A stretch of DNA of 64,000 nt from positions 1,364,001 to 1,428,000 of the forward strand of contig CM057063.1 in the NCBI GenBank assembly GCA_029945375.1. The letters run 5' to 3'. The DNA is from Agaricus subrufescens (Eukaryota > Basidiomycota > Agaricomycetes > Agaricales > Agaricaceae). Below, in pieces: positions 55,104 through 64,000 of the stretch; positions within the stretch are counted from its first letter, which is position 1; each line of letters opens with the position of its first letter. The translations under genes were made by a program, and so were the position numbers. The notes beneath the pieces were generated by a model that saw nothing but the letters and a program-made list of their open reading frames with translations, was not told where the DNA came from and searched no databases.

Positions 55104-55192
55104 CCGACCTTAGCTCAGTTGGAAGAGCGTCAGACTGTAATTGGTAACCTAAGCGCATCTGAATGTCGCCTGTTCGAGCCAGGCAGGTCGGA
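55104..55192 (+). tRNA. tRNA-Tyr (anticodon GTA) with a 16-base intron
   Basis: The acceptor stem CCGACCT pairs with AGGTCGG, with A as discriminator at 55192. The D arm is AGCTCAGTTGGAAGAGC. The anticodon stem TCAGA (55130-55134) pairs with TCTGA (55158-55162). The loop is C-T-GTA-A, with anticodon GTA at 55137-55139. The intron TTGGTAACCTAAGCGC (55141-55156) lies one base 3' of the anticodon, the universal eukaryotic position. The variable loop is ATGTC, and the T arm is GCCTG-TTCGAGC-CAGGC. Internal A and B boxes are present. Eukaryotic tRNA-Tyr genes almost always carry an intron, which agrees. Confidence 0.95.
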
Positions 55193-55210
55193 TTCATTTT
55201 GTTTTGTTTT
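55193..55210 (+). terminator. RNA polymerase III terminator of tRNA-Tyr
   Basis: Three T4 runs (55197-55200, 55202-55205, 55207-55210) follow the tRNA 3' end directly, as expected for Pol III termination. Confidence 0.75.
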
Positions 55211-55674
55211 GGAGTGTCGGAATCATATCACTCACTGGCTTGTTAGGTGGCAGTTTTGACCACCTCGGCCAGGATATACATGTTGTGAATGGCTAACACA
55301 CTAAACGTCTTTGAACAGGTAGCTTAGGAACCATTCACGGCAGCATCTACACGATTCCTTCTTCTATCCAGCCATTCGGAACCATTCGCTCGGATCATAC
55401 TAGATTCGACTGATAATTTAGAATGAGAGTGATAGCGATTATGGTAGAATAAAATGGACTAGATAGAGATATTCCAAGAGGGCTACACATATCGAGAGAA
55501 ATTCGCAAAACCTAAAGTGAAATGAAATATGCGTCGAGAGAGAGCGGCAATGAAATTCGTCGTGAGGCCATAACAATCATAGACATAGAAGACAGAAAAA
55601 GAAACCATGTCACAAGGTAAAGACGAAAGAGAGAATGATCGTATAACCAGAAGAGACCAAGTAAGTTGTATTCC
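55211..55674. other. Spacer between tRNA-Tyr and the CaaX protein 3' end
   Basis: It contains the 3' UTR of the large CaaX protein gene (-). Short open frames here (for example minus-strand 55512-55811) overlap that gene's last exon or lack any family signal. No other gene is seen. Confidence 0.45.
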
Positions 55675-58600
55675 TCACATAATGATGCACCACTTTCTTT
55701 TGTCCGAGCTGGATTGCTCACGAACAGGTGTAATGGGTTCGGCATTGGGAGAAGTAGGAGACTGGAGAGATCCCTCCGCTGAGCCTCCCTCCTTCGCACC
55801 AGTGAATTCACCTTGAGCTACTTCGAGAGATGTACGTTCATCAGGAATTGTGGATGAAGTCGAGAACCAACCTCCAGGGAAGAGCCGAGAGGAGGTTGTA
55901 GACTCGAGACGCTTTCGCGATGAGATAGGCGAGGTCTCGGGCGAGCGAGAAACTGTCGTGTGTGTGGCCTCATTGCTGTCAGAGTGTTGTACAGTGTGGT
56001 ATCTGTCGAGAGTGAGTCAACATAAAAAGCTGAATTGTGATTCGTAACTGGGGCTATGGACTTACTTAGTGCCGTCGGGAATTTCCACTGTAGGGAAGTG
56101 TTTTTCTTGCTGGGTATGGGGTTCAGCGACATCGGTACTAGTTCTCCCCTCGTTCGAATTTCTGAGAGCCGCGGACGCTGCATAAACAGCAGCTCCTCCA
56201 GCAAAGCCGGCACCGATCAGGGCAGTTGGCGAAAAGGCACCTGACTCCATTTCTTCTGAGAGTGAACGCCTCTGCTATATGTACAGTGAGCAAATCGTTG
56301 CAAATGACACACACAAGATATACCACTTACCCGGACTTCAGGCTCTTTAGCCTTTTCAGGTTTGGGAGGTGATGATAGAGATTCAAGCGGGGTCTCCTCC
56401 AAAACATCAGCGCCTTGTACGGTGACTGAGTAACTAGGCGTCCATGGCGTGCTCGGACGATCTTCTACAGGTTGAGCCTTCTCAGCCTCAGCAGTCTCTG
56501 CTCCATCTACAACTACAGTTGGAGCGGTCACAGAGCTCGCTGCATCTTTAAGCGCGTCATTCTGTGTATCCTCTTGAACCAAAGCATTGGTTTGCAGAGG
56601 CGCGAGTCTGATTTCGGATATATCGGCGGAGGGTAACGCAACGGGACGGGGTAGAGGGCTGCCTTGCCTACTGACGGAGTACGAGGGAATCCAGGAAGGC
56701 GATGCGGAGCCACTTTGGTGTCCAGGAGTCGTCAATGAAGAATCATCCTCGACATCATGCTGGTATATATATATTAGTTTCGTCCATAGAGAGGGAGTCG
56801 CGTGAACGAACCTGTTGAACCTGTTCCAAAACCTGTAAGTCAGTAGGTGCTGTCTCTAACGCTGGTTGAACCTCTTCTGGTGATCCCTCGTCTTCTTTAC
56901 TAGCAGGTACAACGGATGTATCTTGCGCCAGGATGGTGGGAACAAGAATCGAAACTTCCCCCACGAAATCTTCATCGAGAGGTTCTTTGATGGCGGGACT
57001 TTCGGGTATAGCATTCTCCAGGGCTGCAATTGGGTCCTCGGTGACATTCATTGTCTCAACTGCCACCTGCTCAACTTGTTCAACTTCGGGCGATTGAGAT
57101 TCAACATGCTCGGGTTCAGATTCCTTGGTTACTGAGGGTGCAGCATCTTCATGGACCGGAGTCTGCTCGACAGTGGGTTCATCGAATTCAGGTTTAACTT
57201 CCTCGTCTGCAGTTGCCGGATTTTCCAGTTTTAGAGAGGCAAATGGAGGGTTTGGGCTGCCTTGAGAATGAACGGAGTACGAGGGAGTCCACAATGAAGA
57301 GGTTGATTGAAGTTCATCCTTCTTCATCAAACTGTAAGCACCGATAAATAAGAAAGTTATTCATAACTCACCTCACTATCATCCGGGACATTCACCGGTG
57401 CTTCACTGGAACCACCATTTACAGTAACTGTGGATTCTTCCGATGGTTTCGCCGTGGTATCCTCCGAACCGTCAAGTGAGCGCGTCAGGATGTCATCAGG
57501 AGGAAGGGAAACACCCTGGCCAATGGTCGTGACTTGGAATGAAGGTGTCCAAGGAGATTTAGGTCGCTCGACTGGACTTGCTTCTCTGGAGATATCGAGC
57601 CGCAATGATTCCTTCTTGATTTCATCATGGGCTGCTTCATCGACACTGGGGGCACTAATTTCTTCGAAGGCGGGGCTCGCAGAATCCAACTTCTTTTCAG
57701 TCACCAGCTCTGGCACTATGATTGTTTCCGCTGTCGTATCGGCTTCGGAAACTTCGCTCACAAGGGAATCATCCATACATGGTACAGCCTCTTGTGTAGA
57801 ATCCTTCGTGTTAACAGTAGCGGTGTCTCCTATCTCGTGAGAAACTACCGCCTCAGACGGCTGGTCGTGGGGCGCTGTTTCTACCACCGTTTCTGCCTTC
57901 GGCTCTACCGAAATTTGTTGTTCTTCAACGACAGGTGCTTCCACAGGTGAGCGTTCCGGAACTTTAGCAACAAGAATGTTGGCGGTCAAGTTTTCTAAGA
58001 TAGGGGCTTCATCTGCCTCTTCAACGACTGGCTTCGCCTCAACAACTGGCACCACCTCTACGGGAGCGGAAACCTCAGCAGTCTCGATCACTGTATCGTC
58101 TCCTTCTGTCACTGATGGAACGTGCTGATCTTGTTCGGCTTCTGCTGTTTGTTCGACATCGTGCTTGACTGCGACATCCTCTTTCTTGTCGATCGGCCCG
58201 GCAGGTGCTTCTACGGCGTCTGTCTCGCTTGCCGGAACATCAACAGGCTCGTGCTGTACTTCAGCAATATCTTTGTCCACAGGTACAGAATCCACAATTG
58301 TCTCTTCGGAAACTGCTTCAGTTACTTTTTCAGCGGCTTCGTCTTTGACACCGACTACAACTTCGTCCACTTGTGACTGTTCATCCTCAGTAGTCGTCGG
58401 AACCTCAGCCGGGTGTTCCTCAACAGCGAGTTGGGGTACCTCGCTCTCTTGAGCATCGACCTTGGTTGAGGCAGGGGCCTCGTTTACCGAAGCTGGTTCT
58501 GCTTCAGCAGGAACCTCTTCGACCACAGGCTTTTCTGCTTCAGCGGGAACCTCTTCGACCACAGGCTTTTCTGCTTCAGCAGGAACCTCTTCGACCACAG

Positions 58601-61354
58601 GCTTTTCTGCTTCAGCGGGAACCTCTTCGACCACAGGCTTTTCTGCTTCAGCGGGAACCTCTTCGACCACAGGCTTTTCTGCTTCAACAGGAACATCTTC
58701 GACCACAGGCTTTTCTGCTTCAACAGGAACCTCTTCGACCACAGGCTTTTCTGTTTCAACAGAAACTTCCTCCACCGCGGTCTTCTGCACTTCCATAGGG
58801 GACTCGTCAACCGGAGCCGTCTCTGCCTCAACCGGAACATCCTCCACCTTAGCCTTGTCCGCCTCGACGGAAGCCGCCTCCACCGCAACATCCTCTACTT
58901 CGGTTGTGGTTACCTTGTTGTCCTTTTCATCTTGCGACACTTCCACTGCGGGAGATGCTTGTTCCTCAACTACTTCCTCCACCTTCTCAGATGGTTCTTC
59001 CTTATTGTCTTGAATGGAGGCAAGATCAGCAGGAGGCTGATGATCTGCAATGGGAGCCTCCTCAACGGGGGCTTCCTCAACCAATTCCCTGTGGGAACTT
59101 TCCTCGGCGACAACCTCGTGTTCAACATCTGTCTTCGCAACCTCAGTCGTTTCCTCAGCTTTAGGTGCCTCTTCGACTTCATTCACAACTGATTCAGCGG
59201 TGACTTCTGAAGAAACGGGAGCTTCCGAGCTGGGAGACTCTTGTACTGCAGGTGCTTCCGAAACAGGATCAGTTGCGGCTTCCACTACAGTCTGTTCGGC
59301 GACCTCGGCTTCAGCAGGAGTAGCAATATCCTCTGCGGGCTGCTCTGCGGGTGTTTGCTGAGTAGCATCATCATGGAGTGGCTTGTTCTCTATGGGAGCC
59401 TCCTGTTCGGTAGCCTCATGTTGTGTCGGCTCGGGAGTTGTTTCCTCAACCTTTTCGACGACGGGCTCAACGGCAGTATCCGTAACCTCAGAAGCATTTT
59501 CTTCTCCTTTAGGGGCAGCATGTTCCTCAGCGAGAGAATCAGCTTCAACTTCGGCTGCAGCATGGGATTGAGATTCGACGACAGGTGGCTCTGTCGCTTC
59601 GGCAGCCGGCTCTGCGACATCTGGAGTTGCGGCCTCTGTCTCCTCGACAGGAACTTCCTTATCGGTAGCGGTGGTCGATTCTACGGGCTCCTCCTTATGC
59701 GACGCGGCAGGCTCGTCGACTGCGACTTTGGGAACATCATCGATTTGAGCATCAGGTGGCGGTGTTATTTCTGATGTCTCTGCCTCTTCTTTCGGTTCCG
59801 TTGAATTTTGTGTTTCCGATGTCTCAAGGTCGGAGTTTTCGACGACAGGAACCGCCGGAACGGGTGTATCATTAGCAATGGTACTTTCCACTGGGGTTTC
59901 TGTCGAGACGGGTCAGTGAATCAGGAAACGAATGAGTTATAGAAGAAAAACATACCAGTGGGCTCCAAGTTCTCACTTTGGCCGCCGACAGCCAGCTCCA
60001 CTGAATCCTCGTGCTCGTCAGCTTCCTTAGGTTCAACCTTCGTTGGTTCCTCGTGAGCTCCACCCTCAACTACCGATATATCTGCCTGGTCAGCTTCAAC
60101 CTTGGATTCCTTCTTATCGGAGCCAAGCACGTCTTCCGTTGCAGAATGATCCGTCGCTTCCACTTCCAGAGGATCTTGTTCAGCTGACACCGCTACCTTT
60201 CCCTCAAGAGTCTTGCTCTCCACTGTCGATGCCATTTCAGCCGCCGGAGCTTCTTGAGCATCGACTTTAGTCACGACGTCTTCAACAACCAAGTGATTCT
60301 CCGTCGCATCGTCTTTTTCGGCCGATTCAGTTCCCGCAACAGTCGCCGTATTCTCCCTCTCAAGCTTAAAATAAGTCATCAGAGAGGATCAAATGGTGAG
60401 AAAATAAATCCCTCAAACCTCCTCATCAGCTTTACTCAAAGCCATTTCCGTCGCGTCTTTCCCTACAACTGGCTCCTCAACCTTGAAATCCGTAGTTAGA
60501 TGAAGACACACTCGATCCTGACCATTTAAGCACGTACCACACTGTTCGAGGAAACAGGGTGACCCTGAATCTCGGTTGACCCTGACAAATGCTTATCCTC
60601 GCTTGCTCCCTGTCACAAAGCCATTATATGAACAAGTGGAAAGAAGACTGAACATCTAAAGCACCCACTGGGACCATCGCCTCTGAAACGGGGACCGCAT
60701 CGGCCGGCGTCTCAGTCGTAGCGGTACTCAAATTTGTCTGAATGACTCGAGAATTAACAAAAGATACAACAGTCACAATGATCATACACTTACAGACGAA
60801 TCTACAGGAGCTTGTTCCGTTAATTTGACAAGGGTATCTTCGGCCTTAGCATCATTCTCCATCAGGGAGTCTTGGGTCGCCTGGTGATGAGGAATCGTAT
60901 ATTAGCATGGCATACATTCAACGTCAGGAGTTACGTACACTCTTATCCTCAGCAGTAGTGGATTCGGGAATGTCACGAGCCTCGACGTTGTTGGGACTGG
61001 CGTTGGCCATAGCCGGCTCTTCAGCCTCTGAAGTATCCTTAAGGGTTTCGTGAGTCGCATTTTCAGTGATATCCGCCGGCTTCATAGACCCGAGTGAGGT
61101 ATCGACAAGAGCAGACTCCAAGGGATTAGTTTACAGCACAGCAGACATAAGAGAATACACACAGCGGAATCGTCAAATGCAGGTTTCGTAACTTCCTGTG
61201 ACAAAATATCTTTGGCGTCGGTGGCCAACGGTTGGTTGTCCGAGGAATCTGGTTCGTGAATGCTCTCGACAGCATTAGACGCGTGCGGGGTGTCGGTAGC
61301 GTCGGCGATCGGGTGGGGTATACTGGGGGGGAGATCGCTGTCGACCGCTGCCAT
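55675..61354 (-). CDS. Very large acidic repetitive protein with C-terminal CaaX box
   Basis: The start at 61354 (MAAVDSDLPPSIPHPIADAT) is followed by about a dozen small and large exons, all in one compositional style: Glu, Val, Ala, Pro and Thr rich, almost no aromatics, strongly acidic. The total is about 1,700 residues. The big exon (57360-59891 region) contains seven near-perfect 12-residue repeats of the type VEEVPAEAEKPV. A separate motif, W-[TI]-P-S-[YF]-x-V, occurs four times (SPWTPSFQV, SLWTPSYSV, PSWIPSYSV, TPWTPSYSV), usually followed by QG or QGSP. Near the end a Gly/Ala-rich hydrophobic segment (ALIGAGFAGGAAVYAASAAL) may insert in a membrane. The last exon ends SSDKRKWCIIM at TGA 55675-55677, a basic patch plus CaaX box that predicts farnesylation. 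I know no family. A membrane-tethered, disordered scaffold is an inference. Confidence 0.75.
58501..58788 (-). repeat. 36-base in-frame tandem repeat (seven near-perfect copies plus one decayed)
   Basis: Copies begin at 58501, 58537, 58573, 58609, 58645, 58681 and 58717, each GCTTCA(G/A)C... to ...GGCTTTTCT. A decayed eighth lies at 58753-58788. Each 36-base unit codes twelve residues of the large CaaX protein. Near-identity at the DNA level, including silent sites, points to recent expansion. Confidence 0.9.
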
Positions 61355-61673
61355 TTGGACGAATAATTAGGCGGTAACGAATGTGGAGGGGGGATATAGA
61401 TAGGGGGCCAAGGGGGGCAGTGAGTCGTCCGAGTGTAAAGAAGACAGTCGCCTTCGCTTCCTCTGGCAGCACAAAAAAAGGCATCGTTACTCTCCTTCGC
61501 GTTCACGTGCTCCCTTCTGGCGCGTCACCTCACGTGTTTTCGTCCTCTCAGAAATATGATCGTCGTAAATTCGTCATATATCTCTCTACGTTACAGTTCG
61601 TATCACAAAACGCGAGCTAGTAATGGGTTCCAACCAAAAAAGTAGTCTCGATAAAAAGAGAAAAAAAGAGGCT
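61355..61673. promoter_or_regulatory. Promoter region of the CaaX protein gene
   Basis: About 320 bases between the CaaX gene start and the 3' end of the GPI-protein gene, both on the minus strand. Apart from CT-rich leader sequence next to the CaaX start I see no distinct element and no gene. Confidence 0.4.
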
Positions 61674-62676
61674 TAGAACAGTGCAACGCCAAGAACCGCG
61701 AGAAGTCCGGCAAAGCCGTTGACAACCGAAGAGCGAATAGCACCGCTTGAAGGCTTAGCGCTAGAAGAAGCAACCGCGGCCTGAGATCCAGTGGGCCTGG
61801 AGGGAGGGGGTCTGCTGCAAGTGTGAATATCTTCGTATTCAACAGGACAGTTGATGGACTCACGGAGCCTGTGGTGCGGGGCTACTTACTGCCGGGCCAG
61901 CAGGCTGTTGGCTAGCAGGAGCGGGCGGCGGAGGAGATGCACTAGCACCACCGGGTGGAGGTGCAGCAGGAGAGGCCGGTGCTGGCGCTTGCGCTGCGTT
62001 GGGATTAAGACACCTTCATAAAACATAATTAGATCAAGAAATTAACTCCATATAGAAAAATATACGAGGAATCCTGGCCCGCCTGAATAGTCACTTTGTC
62101 TGAGTATGCGACAGCACCTGTTCCATCCTTGAGCTGAAGAGAGCTAATCAAGCACGATAAACATATATTTGGATGTCATGGAAGCAATTACGTACATTAA
62201 TGTTCCGCCTGCGATGTCGACGACCCAAGTGTGAGACGTATCAGTGGTTGCATCAAAAGATTTAAGCTATACACCAAAAAAGTCAGATCATATACTCAAA
62301 AAGGCATGTATGCCCCACTCACCGGGTTTGCGCCGGGCTGACCGCCTACACGCATTGTCTCAGAATCTGACTCAACCGGTCAAGCGTATCAGCGATATAA
62401 CGCACCCGGGATGACCGTGAGCCAGTAGGGGGGCGTGCCTTCATGCCACGCCAAAAGGGAGGGCTCTGTATAATGACGCCATGGCCGTCAGGAAAGAGAT
62501 GGAAGAACAATATATCATCTACACACGGCATTGCGCAAGGCCCGCGCTAGAATTAAAGTGAGTATGCGCACGATGTAGTAGCGCAGGACGTACGGAGTAT
62601 CGATACCCATGGCGGCGGAGGCGGAACGCGCATAGGCGAGGGCGAGGATGGAGGCAGTGGCGATAGTAAGTTGCAT
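61674..62676 (-). CDS. Secreted GPI-anchored Ser/Ala/Pro-rich protein
   Basis: A small cell-surface protein of a family common in basidiomycetes, function unknown. The start at 62676 gives the signal peptide MQLTIATASILALAYARSAS. After splicing, the ordered domain reads IDTPAGLAQCQPSLLAWHEG, TPPYWLTVIPGGQPGANP, KSFDATTDTSHTWVVDIAGG and LKDGTGAVAYSDKVTIQAG, then DSSCLNPNA. The two Cys (QCQP and SSCLN) bracket the domain, as in the family. A Pro/Ala/Ser-rich stalk follows (APAPASPAAPPPGGASASPP). The C-terminal hydrophobic GPI signal (SSVVNGFAGLLAVLGVALF) ends at TAA 61674-61676. Total is near 200 residues in about seven exons. Exon joins around 62400-62600 were chosen because they restore the family pattern. 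Confidence 0.8.
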
Positions 62677-63119
62677 GATTACAGCCGTAAAAGTTGTTTA
62701 TAGAAATCGAAAACGACAAGGGCGTCGGTGGATAGAGGTGGAGGGGAAGCAAAGGATTAGAAAGAGAAGATGGTCGTTAAGAACAAGCCGGGGCAGAAAG
62801 GAGCTCGATTTTTGTACCCGGCGGCCTGTCACACCCTCAAGTGTCAGCCACTCCGGCGATCCGGCACTCCTTCGTCTATTCTCCTCGACATTGCAGCTTT
62901 ATTCCGGGGAATTCCACAAGAAACCTTCATATATGCTGTTTTATGAATACGGCAGCGAGCTATACTAGATGCAGTTATAGGATGATGCTCCTGCGAACAA
63001 GTGCTTCCATATTATCCATAAAACGATCTCGCTGATTCCACTCCCAACACCAATGCTCCCCTCAGTGGTCGACTCCATATCACTTCGAGCAGCATTTGGT
63101 AAAAGAAACATGAACACAC
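62677..63119. other. Spacer between GPI protein start and PRMT5 3' end
   Basis: It contains the promoter of the GPI-protein gene and the 3' UTR of PRMT5 (both minus). The short plus-strand frames here are not supported. No further feature is seen. Confidence 0.45.
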
Positions 63120-64000
63120 CTATAATCCAATCCAACTACTCCTGCCACCAGGATTATGCAGACTAGTATGTCCTATTTTTACGACATCATACTCCCCGCC
63201 ACCTGACAGAGATGTACCCCTTTTCGGTGGTTGTTTCTGCGATAAGGCAGGTGTCCTGAAGAAAGTGTCGTCATCTGCAAGAGGGCTCGGAACGCTCGTC
63301 GGTGAAGGTAAGTTGTTTTTTCCACTGGGATACATCGACAGCTCGTCTTTTCCTCCAGGAGGGGTCATAATCATTAAGAATGACTCTGCATGCCATTCAT
63401 ACCACACCTGTCTTTCATTAGTCAAACGCCAAATTGATACCTGTAATTCGGATCCACTCGGTAGATATAACGGCTCCTGAAAAAAGACATTAACCTTATA
63501 GAGCTTGGTGGGCCACAAAGACCCGCACCTTGAATGGGAAGAAGAGAGGGAACCAGCTCAACATGTCTTTTGATACTAAATCCTTTCTATGGGGATGGAT
63601 GCTCAAGCCTATGTTTCCGTACAGAACCTATGGTCCATCAATATCGTACGACAAGACTCGATCGAGGAGGGACCTACTGCTTCAAAATAGCCAGCCAGGC
63701 CACTATACGACACCCGTCAAATATGCCGTACGATCTGCATAGATTCACGACATACTGTAATACGCCCGCATGGGGAATCCAGAACCTCAGCCTGGCAGAT
63801 CGAACATTATGGTTATTGGTCAAAGGGGTGCCTAGCCGCCAACGGGTTTAGATTATCGACGATCTGAACTCGCTGCCAAACTCACCCTGAACTCCTAGGA
63901 TGACGTCCTTCCTCGGATGCTCGAATTCCCAACACTCCTGAATCTGTGAGCCACATCTTCCATCTGGCTCCTGTTTGTCTCCGCTAAGGATATTGACAGC
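63120..64000 (-). CDS. PRMT5: Protein arginine methyltransferase 5, C-terminal part (runs off window)
   Basis: The visible part is the C-terminal beta-barrel of PRMT5 (Skb1/Hsl7), which makes symmetric dimethylarginine on histones and splicing proteins. From the right edge the exons read IQECWEFEHPRKDVILGVQG, then TPLTNNHNVRSARLRFWIPH and AGVLHGLAGYFEAV, then LYGNIGLSIHPHRKDLVSKD, MLSWFPLFFPFK, EPLYLPSGSELQVSIWRLTN and RQVWYEWHAESF. A low-complexity insert (GKDELSMYPSGKNNLPSPTS...) precedes the conserved end HNPGGRSSWIGL at TAG near 63120. The catalytic Rossmann domain lies outside the window. The join is helped by introns ending ctag, ccag and tatag. Confidence 0.9.

Noticed and set aside
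58501..58788. CRISPR-like regular spacing of 36-base units
   Set aside because: The units are directly adjacent without spacers, lie in frame within a coding exon, and the genome is eukaryotic.
58462..59013. Plus-strand Ser/Thr/Gly-rich frame of 183 residues with regular repeats
   Set aside because: It is the reverse reading of the 36-base repeats of the CaaX protein. Regular composition comes from the repeat, and the coding strand is minus.
1..64000. Transposons, LTRs or terminal inverted repeats
   Set aside because: I looked for reverse transcriptase or transposase motifs in the translations and for obvious terminal repeats, and saw none. The repeats found are gene duplications and coding minisatellites. 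Short non-coding elements could have been missed without a computed self-alignment.

Overview
The window is fungal nuclear DNA, most likely from a mushroom-forming basidiomycete (Agaricomycetes). Genes are dense and lie on both strands. Nearly all are split by many introns of about 50-65 bases with GT...CTRAY...AG signals. Several families typical of agarics are present: F-box-like tandem arrays, a DUF6534 membrane protein, a Ser/Ala/Pro-rich GPI-anchored protein family and DM9/DUF3421 proteins. A nuclear tRNA-Tyr carries an intron. There are no operons, phage genes, insertion sequences or CRISPR arrays. Product calls come from reading translations and splice signals by eye; no search was run.

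Left third (1-21 kb). The order is: a Ser/Pro-rich protein of unknown function cut by the window edge; a T-rich spacer; a GPI-type pepsin-like aspartic protease (-); an IQGAP-related RasGAP like S. pombe Gap1 (-); a newly assembled two-exon small protein with a Tudor/Agenet-like pattern (-); a Bro1-domain PalA/Rim20-like protein (+); a DM9 (DUF3421) gene with a long Lys-Asp tract; a truncated, decayed copy of a WSS1 3' end; a second DM9 gene; an intact WLM-domain WSS1-like metalloprotease (-); and a Bqt4-like KilA-N protein (-) with a C-terminal membrane anchor. The DM9/WSS1 block is a local tandem duplication.

Middle (21-46 kb). Five intact F-box-like genes and one broken copy lie head to tail on the + strand. 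Most share a TATA-bearing promoter block. After a CAX-type Ca2+/H+ exchanger gene (-), whose two signature glutamates are replaced, there is a decayed F-box relic with the array's 3' flank. Next come an aldehyde dehydrogenase (-), a full two-lobed 6-phosphofructokinase (-) and a more distant F-box gene (+).

Right third (46-64 kb). The order is: an arylesterase/paraoxonase-like protein (-); a DUF6534 multipass protein (+); a CCX-type cation/Ca2+ exchanger (+); tRNA-splicing endonuclease subunit SEN54 (-), with an intron-containing tRNA-Tyr 85 bases upstream; a very large acidic, repetitive protein (-) ending in a CaaX box; a GPI-anchored secreted protein (-); and the C-terminal part of PRMT5 (-), running off the right edge.

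Most single-copy genes are housekeeping genes that do not form one pathway. The parts that look fast-evolving are the F-box array, the DM9/WSS1 duplication, the degenerate CAX gene and the repetitive CaaX protein.
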